Shown here: piece by piece, positions 5,699-12,619 of the stretch
Numbering within the stretch: the first letter of the stretch is position 1
How the letters are laid out: each line of letters begins with the position of its first letter
Virus record (IMG/VR): IMGVR_UViG_3300034374_005054
Span: 1-44,455 of that record
Reading direction: 5' to 3' (one strand)
From: a virus
DNA length: 44,455 nt
Translations under genes and position numbers: made by a program
The notes under the pieces: model-generated
Told to the model about the DNA's origin: nothing
The model's database searches: none
The model's input: only the letters and a program-made list of their open reading frames with translations

Positions 5699-6184
5699 CT
5701 AGAAAGGTATCGCGTCGTCTACGGGTGCATCAGACGGAGGAGTCGCTTGTGCAGGATTCGTGCCATACAACTTCTGACCTGCATCCATCTGGCTAGTCTC
5801 TTTCTTCTTGAACGCCTTGATGCGGTTATATTCGCCATCAATGGCAATGTAGACCTCCAACTCCTTGTCCATCAGTTCCACAGGGTTCCATGGGTCTTGG
5901 ATCGAGTTGTACCCAGTAGCGATACAGAAATTGCCTAGCTGTTGCATTGCAATCTCGACCGTCTTTGGGTTGGTGTGAGTCATGTTGAAGTTATGCCAAC
6001 ACTTGCGAGCAGTGCTACCAACGGTCACTGTAAACTCGACGTTCAGCAGTTCGCCATTGCCAGACTTCATCGCTCGACGCTCAAAGCCAGTCATCTTGGC
6101 TGTGTAGTTCCCTTCAGGGATAGGTGAGCGGTCCATTGGTGCAGATTCAGTGTTCTGCGACACATATTGAGTTGCATCAAACAT
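5699..6184 (-). CDS. DUF669-type single-stranded DNA-binding protein
   Basis: The 161-residue protein has the DUF669 pattern: an early strand-rich PEGNYTAKMTGFE segment (about 24-36), a strand with VEFTV, then NPKTVEIAMQQLG. It ends in a disordered Pro/Ala linker and the acidic tip DDAIPF, the classic SSB-type tail that docks partner proteins. It would coat ssDNA during replication and recombination. The gene sits directly after the Sak4-type ATPase (shared TAATG junction), and DUF669 and Sak4-type genes are often neighbours in phages. This supports a joint annealing role. Confidence 0.85.
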   Translation of the reverse strand: MFDATQYVSQNTESAPMDRSPIPEGNYTAKMTGFERRAMKSGNGELLNVEFTVTVGSTARKCWHNFNMTHTNPKTVEIAMQQLGNFCIATGYNSIQDPWNPVELMDKELEVYIAIDGEYNRIKAFKKKETSQMDAGQKLYGTNPAQATPPSDAPVDDAIPF

Positions 6185-6921
6185 TACTTTTCTCCTTTTA
6201 ATGCTTTGAGGAATGCATCGTATGAAAGCTCCATCTCAGATGGTAGCCCGTAACGATTCTTTGCCAACCACGCAGGACGTTCCTCTGTGTAGAGGATACG
6301 TTCCCCAGTCCCGACAGCGCGAGTGCGTTGACCGCCACGCGATTCAGACTTCATGGTTGACTTCTTATAGTTGGCGAACAATATCGCATCCGAATGCTCG
6401 CACACAAGGTCAGACGCTTTCTGTTGCAGCTTGATCTGATAGCGATCAAACGCATCGGTGTCTGGCGACTTGAACTCACGGATGATCGAGTGACCAACCA
6501 AGATCGTCTGCATCGCCTTCATGTCACGCAGATAGTTCAGCCGATCCAAGAACTCACGCCAATACTTGAGCGCCTCCACATAGCCACGACCGTAGCCTGG
6601 TTGTTCAATCGTCTTGTAACCATTGGCATCACAAGTATGCGACCAGATCAACGGCTCTAACCAATCCAGTGAGTCCACAACTATCGTTTTGTAGTCGTGA
6701 TCCTCCTTGATAAGGGCATCAAGCGAATCTCTGGCTTCTGTGTATGACTTTGGGCTTGGGAAAGCATCTGCTTCGATCTTGCCAAGTCCGTCCTCGATAG
6801 GGAGGAAGATAGGCTTCGGCGCTGCCGATCCAAAAGTCGTCTTTCCAATTCCTGCCTGTCCATAGATCAATATCCTTGGCGGCTTCATCTTGCCGCCCTT
6901 GCTGACTTGAGATAAGTCCAT
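6184..6921 (-). CDS. Sak4-type RecA-fold recombination ATPase (AAA_24)
   Basis: The start chosen is the ATG at 6919-6921 (MDLSQVSKGG), preceded by AGAGGAAAAACG. The longer frame to 6990 overlaps the nuclease gene and lacks a site. The 245-residue protein has Walker A YGQAGIGKTT (Gly21-Thr28) and a Walker B strand TIVVDSLDW. The compact single-domain layout matches the AAA_24 / phage nucleotide-binding (Sak4) family, reduced RecA relatives that stimulate single-strand annealing with a cognate SSB. The DUF669 protein encoded next is the likely partner. Confidence 0.82.
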   Translation of the reverse strand: MDLSQVSKGGKMKPPRILIYGQAGIGKTTFGSAAPKPIFLPIEDGLGKIEADAFPSPKSYTEARDSLDALIKEDHDYKTIVVDSLDWLEPLIWSHTCDANGYKTIEQPGYGRGYVEALKYWREFLDRLNYLRDMKAMQTILVGHSIIREFKSPDTDAFDRYQIKLQQKASDLVCEHSDAILFANYKKSTMKSESRGGQRTRAVGTGERILYTEERPAWLAKNRYGLPSEMELSYDAFLKALKGEK

Positions 6922-6932
6922 CGTTTTTCCTC

Positions 6933-7322
6933 TTACATTTCTTCTCTGAGCCATCCACAGAATAGCTCTAGGTCCACATCGCATGTACACCGGAAGTCTC
7001 CAATGTCATACAACTCAATGTGCAGCGGATACTGCACAATACAGCGCCAAGGCTGGCGATCTGCTCTGTAGATAACGACAGGACGCTTATGAACCCGCTT
7101 GGCTTGATCAACAGCCTGTCGCCACCAATTCTTTTTTGATGCGGTATCAGCGACCGCATATCGCTTGACTTCAATAGCCCAGTCATCAAGTCCAATGAGG
7201 TCATGACCGCCCCAGGCAGTCTGGGAATAGTTACGCTGTAGCTCAATGCCAGTGAGGTCATAGATGGCCTTAATACACTCGCGTTCACCTGACGCGCCCT
7301 TGTTTCTGCTATTGATCGACAT
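6933..7322 (-). CDS. PDDEXK nuclease, Holliday-junction-resolvase-like
   Basis: The 129-residue protein begins with NKGASGERE (Glu13), followed by the GGHDLIG motif (Asp41) and AIEVKRY (Glu51, Lys53). This is the E...D...ExK core of the PDDEXK fold, as in archaeal-type Hjc resolvases and related phage nucleases. It would cleave branched DNA made during replication and recombination. Its neighbours, a Sak4-type ATPase and an SSB, support this. A general VRR-NUC-like or tRNA-unrelated nuclease cannot be excluded. The start at 7322 overlaps a small upstream frame by 14 bases. Confidence 0.75.
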   Translation of the reverse strand: MSINSRNKGASGERECIKAIYDLTGIELQRNYSQTAWGGHDLIGLDDWAIEVKRYAVADTASKKNWWRQAVDQAKRVHKRPVVIYRADRQPWRCIVQYPLHIELYDIGDFRCTCDVDLELFCGWLREEM

Positions 7323-7440
7323 TTTTCAGCTTAAGCTCCAATCGAATGGCTTTGTCTTCTAACTCGTATCCTCTGGCAATCAGTCCATTAGAAAATGCGT
7401 ACAACATTTTTATGTACGTTTTTCTAAGCTTCCTTAACAC
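7309..7440 (-). CDS. Possible small basic helical protein, 43 aa
   Basis: A frame in the gap between the HTH/zinc-ribbon and nuclease genes starts at a GTG (7438-7440) after GGAAAA and ends inside the nuclease start region. The product is basic at its N terminus (VLRKLRKTYIK) and forms a charged helix afterwards (RGYELEDKAIRLELKLKN). It fills an otherwise unexplained 128-base gap, and overlap with the next gene is usual here. The non-ATG start and small size keep confidence low. Confidence 0.45.
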   Translation of the reverse strand: MLRKLRKTYIKMLYAFSNGLIARGYELEDKAIRLELKLKNVDQ

Positions 7441-7450
7441 TTTTCCGCGC

Positions 7451-7771
7451 TTACTTCCCATTGACGATGCTCTTCCTTAACTGCGACCAACACGACCCGC
7501 ATTCGTAAATTCCATCTTCAAAGATCACAGCCTTCTCACCGCAATGACATTTGTTGTTGAGTGGCTCTGCCTGTTTGTCGGCAATATCCGACTGAATAAC
7601 CAAATGCTTCCAGGTCTTCCCCTTCAATATCTTGCTGACATGGGCATTAGTTATCTCAAACTTCTCAGCAATCTGCTTTTGAGTTAACCCTTCCTTGTAC
7701 AGCGCATGGATCAAGGGAATGTCTTCTGGGTCTATTTTTCTGTTCACACGATTTTCCCAATGGTTGCTCAT
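7451..7771 (-). CDS. HTH and zinc-ribbon protein
   Basis: The 106-residue protein has an N-terminal helix-turn-helix (GLTQKQIAEKFEITNAHVSK, about residues 28-47) followed by a treble-clef or ribbon with CHC at about 76 and CGSCW near 92. It should bind DNA, with the metal site adding structure or a second contact. It overlaps the Cro-like gene by 4 bases and is thus transcribed from the divergent promoter at 7959-7987. It is probably a regulator of early transcription. HNH-associated HTH proteins share this layout, but no catalytic motif is visible. Confidence 0.7.
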   Translation of the reverse strand: MSNHWENRVNRKIDPEDIPLIHALYKEGLTQKQIAEKFEITNAHVSKILKGKTWKHLVIQSDIADKQAEPLNNKCHCGEKAVIFEDGIYECGSCWSQLRKSIVNGK

Positions 7772-7938
7772 TGTTTTGCCTTTAACTTTCCTCTGGTTTC
7801 AAGTTCGATCTGTGCTTGTCTAGCGAAAGGAATCTTGCCCTTCTTCTTCCACAGGTAGATCGTCTGCCGACTAACCCCAAGCGAATCAGCCAGCCCCTTA
7901 ATACTCCCGTAGTATTTGATTGTTTCTTCAAGTGTCAT
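7768..7938 (-). CDS. Cro/YdaS-like repressor, 56 aa
   Basis: The start at 7938 is fixed by AGGAGG 4 bases upstream (AGGAGGTGTTATG). The frame to 7956 would begin inside that site. The protein is a compact helix-turn-helix (GLADSLGVSRQTIYLWKKKG, about residues 13-32), like YdaS and Cro repressors. It is the first leftward gene after a divergent promoter pair. The palindrome and direct repeats between 7949 and 7991 are natural targets, so it may repress its own promoter and that of the YqaJ gene. Confidence 0.8.
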   Translation of the reverse strand: MTLEETIKYYGSIKGLADSLGVSRQTIYLWKKKGKIPFARQAQIELETRGKLKAKQ

Positions 7939-7949
7939 AACACCTCCTG

Positions 7950-7978
7950 TTGACAACTAACTTAACGCCCCTTAATCT
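7950..7978 (+). promoter_or_regulatory. Rightward sigma70-type promoter for the YqaJ gene
   Basis: TTGACA (7950-7955) and TAATCT (7973-7978) are separated by exactly 17 bases, 33 bases upstream of the ATG at 8012. GTTGACAAC around the -35 box is a near palindrome. The word CAACTAA recurs at 7954 and 7985, 31 bases apart, and could be repressor half-sites. Confidence 0.75.
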
Positions 7979-7987
7979 GAGTGTCAA
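7959..7987 (-). promoter_or_regulatory. Leftward sigma70-type promoter for the Cro-like operon
   Basis: On the minus strand TTGACA (7982-7987) and TAAGTT (7959-7964) are separated by 17 bases, just upstream of the Cro-like start at 7938. It overlaps the rightward promoter almost completely, so the two must compete. This is the arrangement of a genetic switch. Confidence 0.7.
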
Positions 7988-8011
7988 CTAATTAGACAAA
8001 GGGAAACACAA

Positions 8012-8953
8012 ATGGTAGGAAAACTATCCGATGATCGGCTGATGTCTGGGAGTAGAATCCCGGTCCTGTATGCCTGGCTAATCGCCAAGGAAGGGCATCC
8101 TTACTCAACGCCAAACGATGAACTGAGGAAGTCCATCGCAGCGAAGCATGGAGAGTACGAACGTGATAACGCCCATAGTGAACCCGCTTATTGCGGCAAC
8201 CTATTTGAATCGACCATTGCAGTCGATGTTTGCCAAGAACTTGGCTTACCTGACCCAGAGCTATCCCCGTCTGTTTTTCACGCCGAAGACGGCAGTTGGC
8301 AATGCTCTATGGACGCACTTATTACACTGCCAAACACTACAACAATATTCGCTAATGACTTGGTTGAGATTGATGGAGAATTACCGCACATCGAACTCAG
8401 CGGACCCGTTCCAATCGAGGTGAAGACCACCGAACAACGCTATGACGCTAAAACGCCAATCTGGCGTGGTCCAGTACAGTTACAGATGCAGATGATGGCT
8501 GTCGATGCGAAGTTTGGCATTCTAGCCACAGTGCATCGCGGCAACTATCGTCATTACAAGATTTATCGTAGCGATCCAGTCATGCAACAAGTGATCGGTG
8601 ATCTTTGTCTCGACTTCCGTGATAGAGTGGCTGAAGAAAGATTTTATCCGCCGGTGAACGTAGATGACTGTAGCAAGACACATCAAGGAGGGAATACTGA
8701 TCCTGTTGAACTCAACAGCCTCGCTGATGATGTGGAACGATTGGTTGGACTACTCCAGAAAGCTAAAGACATCGAAGCAGAGATCGGTACAGTGCAAACC
8801 AAGATTATGTCGGAAATGCAAGATAGCGAAGTCGCACAGGTGGGCGAGTTTACCGTCAAATGGCCTAGACGACACTACAAAGCACAACCCGAAAAAGTAA
8901 CTCCCGCCAAAGAAGCCCGGACTATCCGATTGAAAACCTTGCAAATAAGATGA
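8012..8953 (+). CDS. YqaJ-type viral exonuclease (PDDEXK)
   Basis: The only supported rightward gene. The 313-residue protein has the YqaJ/lambda-exonuclease order of motifs: GNLFE (Glu66), CSMDALI (Asp101), PIEVKTT (Glu136, Lys138) and a following QLQMQMMA helix with the conserved Gln. It would degrade one strand of double-stranded DNA ends, giving a 3' overhang for an annealing protein. The Sak4-type ATPase and SSB on the other strand are the likely partners. It has its own strong promoter (7950-7978) and terminator (9021-9045). This isolation is unusual for an exonuclease, which normally shares an operon with its annealase. The C-terminal 100 residues are helical. Confidence 0.85.
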   Translation: MVGKLSDDRLMSGSRIPVLYAWLIAKEGHPYSTPNDELRKSIAAKHGEYERDNAHSEPAYCGNLFESTIAVDVCQELGLPDPELSPSVFHAEDGSWQCSMDALITLPNTTTIFANDLVEIDGELPHIELSGPVPIEVKTTEQRYDAKTPIWRGPVQLQMQMMAVDAKFGILATVHRGNYRHYKIYRSDPVMQQVIGDLCLDFRDRVAEERFYPPVNVDDCSKTHQGGNTDPVELNSLADDVERLVGLLQKAKDIEAEIGTVQTKIMSEMQDSEVAQVGEFTVKWPRRHYKAQPEKVTPAKEARTIRLKTLQIR

Positions 8954-9018
8954 GTGGCATGTAAATTGCAAGGGAGTTCATCGAACTTTCCCTCACCTGC
9001 CCCCCTATGCAGGAGACT

Positions 9019-9576
9019 TTAGCCCTCTTTTGAGGGCTTTTTTTTGATCAATTCGTCCTGAATCTGTGACTGTCTGTCTGAGTCGAACCGCGATGCTTTT
9101 TGCCTGTTGGCTGCCTTAGTGAGTACCTGTACGTTATCCGGTACGTCTAGTCCGCACACCAATTCATGGATCAGTGGGATGATGTGATCAACTTCGTGCT
9201 TTATACCAGTATCGATAGATAACAACTGTGCCTCAAGTCGAATCCTGCGTAGCTCTGTAATGCCTTTATCGGTTGCGACTCGTGATTTCTTCTCAAAGTA
9301 TCGGCGATTCTTAACTGCTCGCTTGTGGGCTTCTGAGTCTGCATATCGCTTCGCTCGATCTCTTTTATGCTGCTTGTAGGCTTCGTCTCCGTAGTCGAGC
9401 CAGTAATCTTTTTTTGTTCTAGCGCGATTTCGTATGCGTAAACACTCGCGGCAGTTCTTGTTCTTAGCGAATCGCTCCGACAGATGACCATGCTTACATG
9501 GCTTGCCGGTGAAATAGTAAGTAACACCTTGTCTTAGTGCCTCTGCCTGGGTCGCAGGAAATTTCCTTTTCTCCAT
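9019..9576 (-). CDS. HNH endonuclease
   Basis: The 185-residue protein ends with an HNH core: HEVDHIIPL (about residues 128-136), a loop with LDVPDNVQVLTKAANRQK, where Asn and Asn/Lys complete the metal site. The N terminus has a CKHGH...NCRECLRIR zinc-knuckle pattern (about 27-49) common in phage HNH proteins. It cuts DNA in a metal-dependent way and may be a homing nuclease or assist packaging. The gene is the last of the leftward late operon, after the endolysin, and its final codons form the terminator of the opposing YqaJ gene. Confidence 0.85.
   Translation of the reverse strand: MEKRKFPATQAEALRQGVTYYFTGKPCKHGHLSERFAKNKNCRECLRIRNRARTKKDYWLDYGDEAYKQHKRDRAKRYADSEAHKRAVKNRRYFEKKSRVATDKGITELRRIRLEAQLLSIDTGIKHEVDHIIPLIHELVCGLDVPDNVQVLTKAANRQKASRFDSDRQSQIQDELIKKKPSKEG
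9021..9045 (+). terminator. Terminator of the YqaJ gene
   Basis: AGCCCTC and GAGGGCT (9021-9027, 9032-9038) form a perfect 7-bp stem with a 4-base loop, followed by eight T residues on the plus strand. The stem and T run also lie in the last codons of the convergent HNH gene, so one stretch of DNA serves both. Confidence 0.9.
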
Positions 9577-9588
9577 TGACCCAACTTA

Positions 9589-9969
9589 TCAATATGACCA
9601 AATGGTCGGTCGAGGCCACCCCTCATCTCTGGTTAAATCATCCAGATGTATGAAGCGCGCGGAACCCTTTTGGTTCACACCTATCCCAGTAAATCCATGC
9701 CCTAGCGCCGCACACAGGAACTTGTATGCGTCTTCTCCTTGAATCGCTATATCAACTGCTCTGCCGCTTGCGTGAGCGCCTGGCTTTGTCTTCCTTGCCT
9801 CTATGGGATGATTCGGGCAGCGGTAGCCGCTCGTCACTGTCATCGGCTGACTCCAATCCGCTCTGAGGCTTGTCAGCTTCTCCATAAATTCTTTGTGCAT
9901 ACCGTCCTGCTCGCACCCACACTGGCATCGCATTTCTTCCTCTGTGAAGAATGGTGAACTCCAAGTCAT
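9589..9969 (-). CDS. Peptidase M15 endolysin
   Basis: The 126-residue protein is a single peptidase M15 (D-Ala-D-Ala carboxypeptidase-like) domain. SGYRCPNHP (47-55), GAHASGRAVDI (64-74, His66 and Asp73) and FIHLD (His108) give the zinc ligands and catalytic surroundings. It cleaves peptide stems of peptidoglycan to free progeny. It lacks a signal peptide, so access to the wall depends on the holin, whose gene precedes it with an ATGA overlap. An added CQCGC near the N terminus is typical of this phage subfamily. Confidence 0.9.
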   Translation of the reverse strand: MTWSSPFFTEEEMRCQCGCEQDGMHKEFMEKLTSLRADWSQPMTVTSGYRCPNHPIEARKTKPGAHASGRAVDIAIQGEDAYKFLCAALGHGFTGIGVNQKGSARFIHLDDLTRDEGWPRPTIWSY

Positions 9970-10331
9970 TTCTTTTTCTTCTCCATGAATCCTTCGACGG
10001 CTCCTCCGCCAAAGTAAAAGCCAAGGATGATGAGCATGGCATAGTTAATACTGAACTGCTCCATGACCTTAGTCACTGCGTCTGGATCGCCCTGGCCTGA
10101 GATTGTCATGCCCAGAACTAAGACGTAACTCAACAAAAATGTTAATCCAAACATCAGCGCCAGGTAACGCTGCGCGAGCTTGAATGGTGCATATGCGGAG
10201 AGCAAGTCCGTTTTTGCCTTGGCTTTTGCGGCAATCTCTTCCTCTGTTGAGGTGTGCATGTTGTCAATCAGGTCAAGACCCTTCTCGATTACATTGCCTG
10301 ATCCTAGCATCTTGCTGATGACACCGATCAT
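9966..10331 (-). CDS. 3TM-type holin
   Basis: The 121-residue protein has an N-terminal amphipathic part (about 1-50), then hydrophobic segments near 54-76 (LALMFGLTFLLSYVLVLG region) and 95-110 (AMLIILGFYFGG) and a lysine-rich tail MEKKKK. This matches the phage 3TM holin family (Holin_3TMs), which forms membrane lesions at lysis. It overlaps the endolysin gene by 4 bases, and its start shares a TAATG with the preceding gene, so the lysis pair is translationally coupled. Confidence 0.85.
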   Translation of the reverse strand: MIGVISKMLGSGNVIEKGLDLIDNMHTSTEEEIAAKAKAKTDLLSAYAPFKLAQRYLALMFGLTFLLSYVLVLGMTISGQGDPDAVTKVMEQFSINYAMLIILGFYFGGGAVEGFMEKKKK

Positions 10332-10513
10332 TATGTGCCTCCTATATTGTGATCTGTCTGAATACAGATCGAGTCGTAGTTAATCTTTGGCTGTGGTGCG
10401 GTAGCCATGAAGAAGTCTCTAGCCTCAAAGCAATCAACCATCGTGGGATATACGCCCTGCGGAGCGACGATATACCGATCAACCTCTAACAAAATCACAA
10501 ATAGAATCCACAT
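10331..10513 (-). CDS. Small signal-anchor protein, 60 aa
   Basis: Begins MWILFVILLEVDRY, a short hydrophobic anchor, followed by a polar region with two cysteines (CFEARD, SICIQT). AGGGG lies about 6 bases upstream of the ATG at 10513. Its stop overlaps the holin start (TAATG). Position beside the holin and an exported-looking N terminus suggest a lysis accessory or spanin-like role, but no lipobox is clear. Function unproven. Confidence 0.65.
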   Translation of the reverse strand: MWILFVILLEVDRYIVAPQGVYPTMVDCFEARDFFMATAPQPKINYDSICIQTDHNIGGT

Positions 10514-10516
10514 GGC

Positions 10517-10951
10517 TCACCCCTTTGCTGATGAGATTACCCAGATAAAAGCAAAGACAACAGCGATAGCCGCCAGTGAACCACCGACAATAATCGCAAT
10601 GTCCTGCTGCATCTTCTGCTTCTTGAGCTTGGCCTTGGTTTCCTCGATTTTCTTCTGCTTTTCGGCTTCGCGCCTATCTTCAACGAACTTTTGATACTGG
10701 TTCCAATGCCCACTGTACACCAGCATTTCTTTGATTTCTGCCCACTTTTGCTCTAGCTCCACCTGGGCAGCATAGAGTTCTAGGTCGGACTTTTCTGGGC
10801 TATTGGCAACCGCTTTCTCGACAGCTTGCTTGGCTGTCATCATCTTGCCAATGTTGGCAAATATCTGTGATATTTCACCTGCGTTGCTTGCCGCAGTTTT
10901 GACAACTGCGTAACTTGCGTTAAAAGCAGCTATCGCAGTTAAAGGGTCCAC
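10517..10951 (-). CDS. C-terminally anchored coiled-coil membrane protein (copy 1)
   Basis: A 144-residue protein with a weakly hydrophobic N terminus, a long charged helix (about 50-115), and one C-terminal membrane segment (DIAIIVGGSLAAIAVVFAFI region). The start is a GTG at 10951, overlapping the TAG of the preceding gene. It is a paralogue of the gene at 11692: both share an E-IK-M-hY-G...W..YQKF...R....E.KK pattern before the anchor. The pair flanks a virion protein gene. A role in lysis timing or in a virion membrane-contact protein is possible. Neither is shown. Confidence 0.7.
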   Translation of the reverse strand: MDPLTAIAAFNASYAVVKTAASNAGEISQIFANIGKMMTAKQAVEKAVANSPEKSDLELYAAQVELEQKWAEIKEMLVYSGHWNQYQKFVEDRREAEKQKKIEETKAKLKKQKMQQDIAIIVGGSLAAIAVVFAFIWVISSAKG

Positions 10952-11688
10952 TAAGACTTGTCCGCAATAAGCATTATATCAAATGCCGCAGTGATCCTGG
11001 CGTTGTTTGATCGGACGGTCGCTCTTATATCAATATCAGATTTTTCTGGTATTCGTAGAGGTATACCGAAGTCATACATATACTCGCCGCCAGCACCAGA
11101 AAATTCAAAAGAATGACCTACGCGAAAAGAGGCTTCGCCGAAATACCGAACGTACATATCGCCAGTCGCATCAGCACCATCCTGACAAGTAGCCGCGCCT
11201 TTCATTATGTACGCTGTGTATCCAGCCGGAACAGTGTAAATCGCGGCATGAGATACAGCCTTGCCAGCAGTGATCCGCATAACAGTCACACCGCCTTTTT
11301 GAACATTTATGTCAGCTACATTTATTGCTGATCCGTTTGTAATAAAGGCTTCTACTACACGAATGAATGAACTGGTAGTAGCTGTCGCTTCAGCACTGGA
11401 AACAGTCACAACCTCCTGAATTAGGTCATAGGATGCGTTCAAACCGATAATCCGTATCGTTTTACCATTATCAGACGCATTGACAGCCGGTACAGACAGC
11501 GTTCCAGCAGAAGTAAAGGATGACCAAGGGTAGGCTGTGTCGTTTACGTCCCAGATTGTTCCGGTACTATTCTGACTCATTGCAGGGACAGCACCGAACT
11601 TGTGGACGTGCGAAAGACCTTGATAATGATTTGCCGCAACGCCTAATAGTCCATGCGGTAAACGGATAATGTCCTGAATCATACTCAT
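10951..11688 (-). CDS. Putative virion surface or tail protein, 245 aa
   Basis: Strand-rich and poor in Lys, with many Ser, Thr, Ala and Gly, as in phage decoration and tail-surface proteins. The start MSMIQDIIRLPHG and a repeated VSS/TATTSS segment near 95-106 lead to a C-terminal jelly-roll-like pattern ending DIMLIADKS. I recall similar proteins as structural components in marine phages but cannot name a family. It stands between two paralogous membrane-anchored proteins, which is unusual. Confidence 0.6.
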   Translation of the reverse strand: MSMIQDIIRLPHGLLGVAANHYQGLSHVHKFGAVPAMSQNSTGTIWDVNDTAYPWSSFTSAGTLSVPAVNASDNGKTIRIIGLNASYDLIQEVVTVSSAEATATTSSFIRVVEAFITNGSAINVADINVQKGGVTVMRITAGKAVSHAAIYTVPAGYTAYIMKGAATCQDGADATGDMYVRYFGEASFRVGHSFEFSGAGGEYMYDFGIPLRIPEKSDIDIRATVRSNNARITAAFDIMLIADKS

Positions 11689-11691
11689 AAG

Positions 11692-12141
11692 TTACTTACC
11701 TTTAAGGCTAATAAGCCACAGTAATAGGGCCACGGCCCCGCCCACAGCACCGAGAACAGCAATGCCAACAGCACCATACAAAAATCCATTCTGTATGGCT
11801 TTTTTACGAGCCAGTGCTTTAGCTTCTGCACGTTTCTTTTCGTTCTCCCGCATTTGCTTACGGTTAGCTATGAACTTCTGGTAGTCATCCCACAGTCCTG
11901 CCCGACCGTTATAGATAAACATTTGCTTAATTTCAGCTTCTTTCTTACGAATATCTTCCAAGGCAAAAAAAGCATCCATGTCGCCATCTTTAGCTTTCTT
12001 TTCTATTTCGCCTTTAGCATCAGCGAGTTTAGTAAGTTGCGGCCCCATCTCACCAACAGATTGAATGTGACCTGCAAACTCTTTGATTGCGCCGATAGCC
12101 TCGTTTGCGATCTTGATAGCGGCTATGGCTTCAAAGATCAT
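11692..12141 (-). CDS. C-terminally anchored coiled-coil membrane protein (copy 2)
   Basis: The 149-residue paralogue of the gene at 10517. It shares the IKQMFIYNG...W.DYQKFIANR block (about 70-95), a Lys/Arg/Glu helix and a C-terminal membrane segment (about 122-145, GAVGIAVLGAVGGAVALLL) before LKGK. The copies differ strongly in the N-terminal third. Tandem duplication and divergence around a structural gene is the likely history. Confidence 0.7.
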   Translation of the reverse strand: MIFEAIAAIKIANEAIGAIKEFAGHIQSVGEMGPQLTKLADAKGEIEKKAKDGDMDAFFALEDIRKKEAEIKQMFIYNGRAGLWDDYQKFIANRKQMRENEKKRAEAKALARKKAIQNGFLYGAVGIAVLGAVGGAVALLLWLISLKGK

Positions 12142-12143
12142 GG

Positions 12144-12335
12144 CTACGTCTTAGCGAGAAGGGAAATGAGGAGCATGATGGTTGCACCTGCTGTGCCGAT
12201 CATTATGGCTTCGATTCGTTTGATTCTTAGAATTGTCTCAGTCCAACGCTCAGTGCAGACAGCCTCATGCTTGGCAAACTCTGATGCAAGCTCATCAATT
12301 CTTTCATGTGCTGAAGCTACTGTACGCTTATCCAC
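12144..12335 (-). CDS. XhlA-like small membrane protein, 63 aa
   Basis: The start is a GTG (12333-12335) with a strong AAAGGAGG 6 bases upstream. Residues 1-40 form an amphipathic charged helix, and 43-61 a membrane segment (AIMIGTAGATIMLLISLLA). This is the layout of XhlA/hemolysin-type holin partners and of Gram-negative phage equivalents. Position in the lysis and membrane region supports a role there. The assignment rests on shape only. Confidence 0.65.
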   Translation of the reverse strand: MDKRTVASAHERIDELASEFAKHEAVCTERWTETILRIKRIEAIMIGTAGATIMLLISLLAKT

Positions 12336-12366
12336 GTTGAACCTCCTTTAAAGTCAACGAATTATA

Positions 12367-12615
12367 TCAGACGTTTGGTTTTTTAGGCCAATCCTCTACT
12401 GCTAACCGAGGCCAGTTTGGATGATCGGGAAGATCACGCAAAGCCTGACGATAGCCAACATACGCATAGCGAGTCTGCTGATTTACATCAGAGAGTTGCG
12501 TCCAATCTGATTGCTCTAGCAGATAATCTCTATTGACGCGATTTATCTCTGCTGTTGACTCATCTGGCAAGTCATCACGCGCAGGAGTTGGGGGGTATTG
12601 TCCTTCTTCAATCAT
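12367..12615 (-). CDS. Phage tail assembly chaperone (Phage_tail_APC type)
   Basis: The 82-residue protein has the family signature: NRDYLLEQSDWTQLSDV (about 28-44), a Tyr/Arg helix, then YRQALRDLPDHPNWP (about 55-69). This is characteristic of the Phage_tail_APC family, found next to tail fibre genes in many siphoviruses and myoviruses and thought to assist fibre assembly. Its place directly after the fibre genes agrees. Confidence 0.8.
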   Translation of the reverse strand: MIEEGQYPPTPARDDLPDESTAEINRVNRDYLLEQSDWTQLSDVNQQTRYAYVGYRQALRDLPDHPNWPRLAVEDWPKKPNV

Positions 12616-12619
12616 ATAA

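Noticed and set aside
5942-8900. Integrase, excisionase or partition genes in the early region
   Set aside because: No tyrosine or serine recombinase, ParA or ParB motif was seen in any frame, so temperate or plasmid life cannot be claimed.
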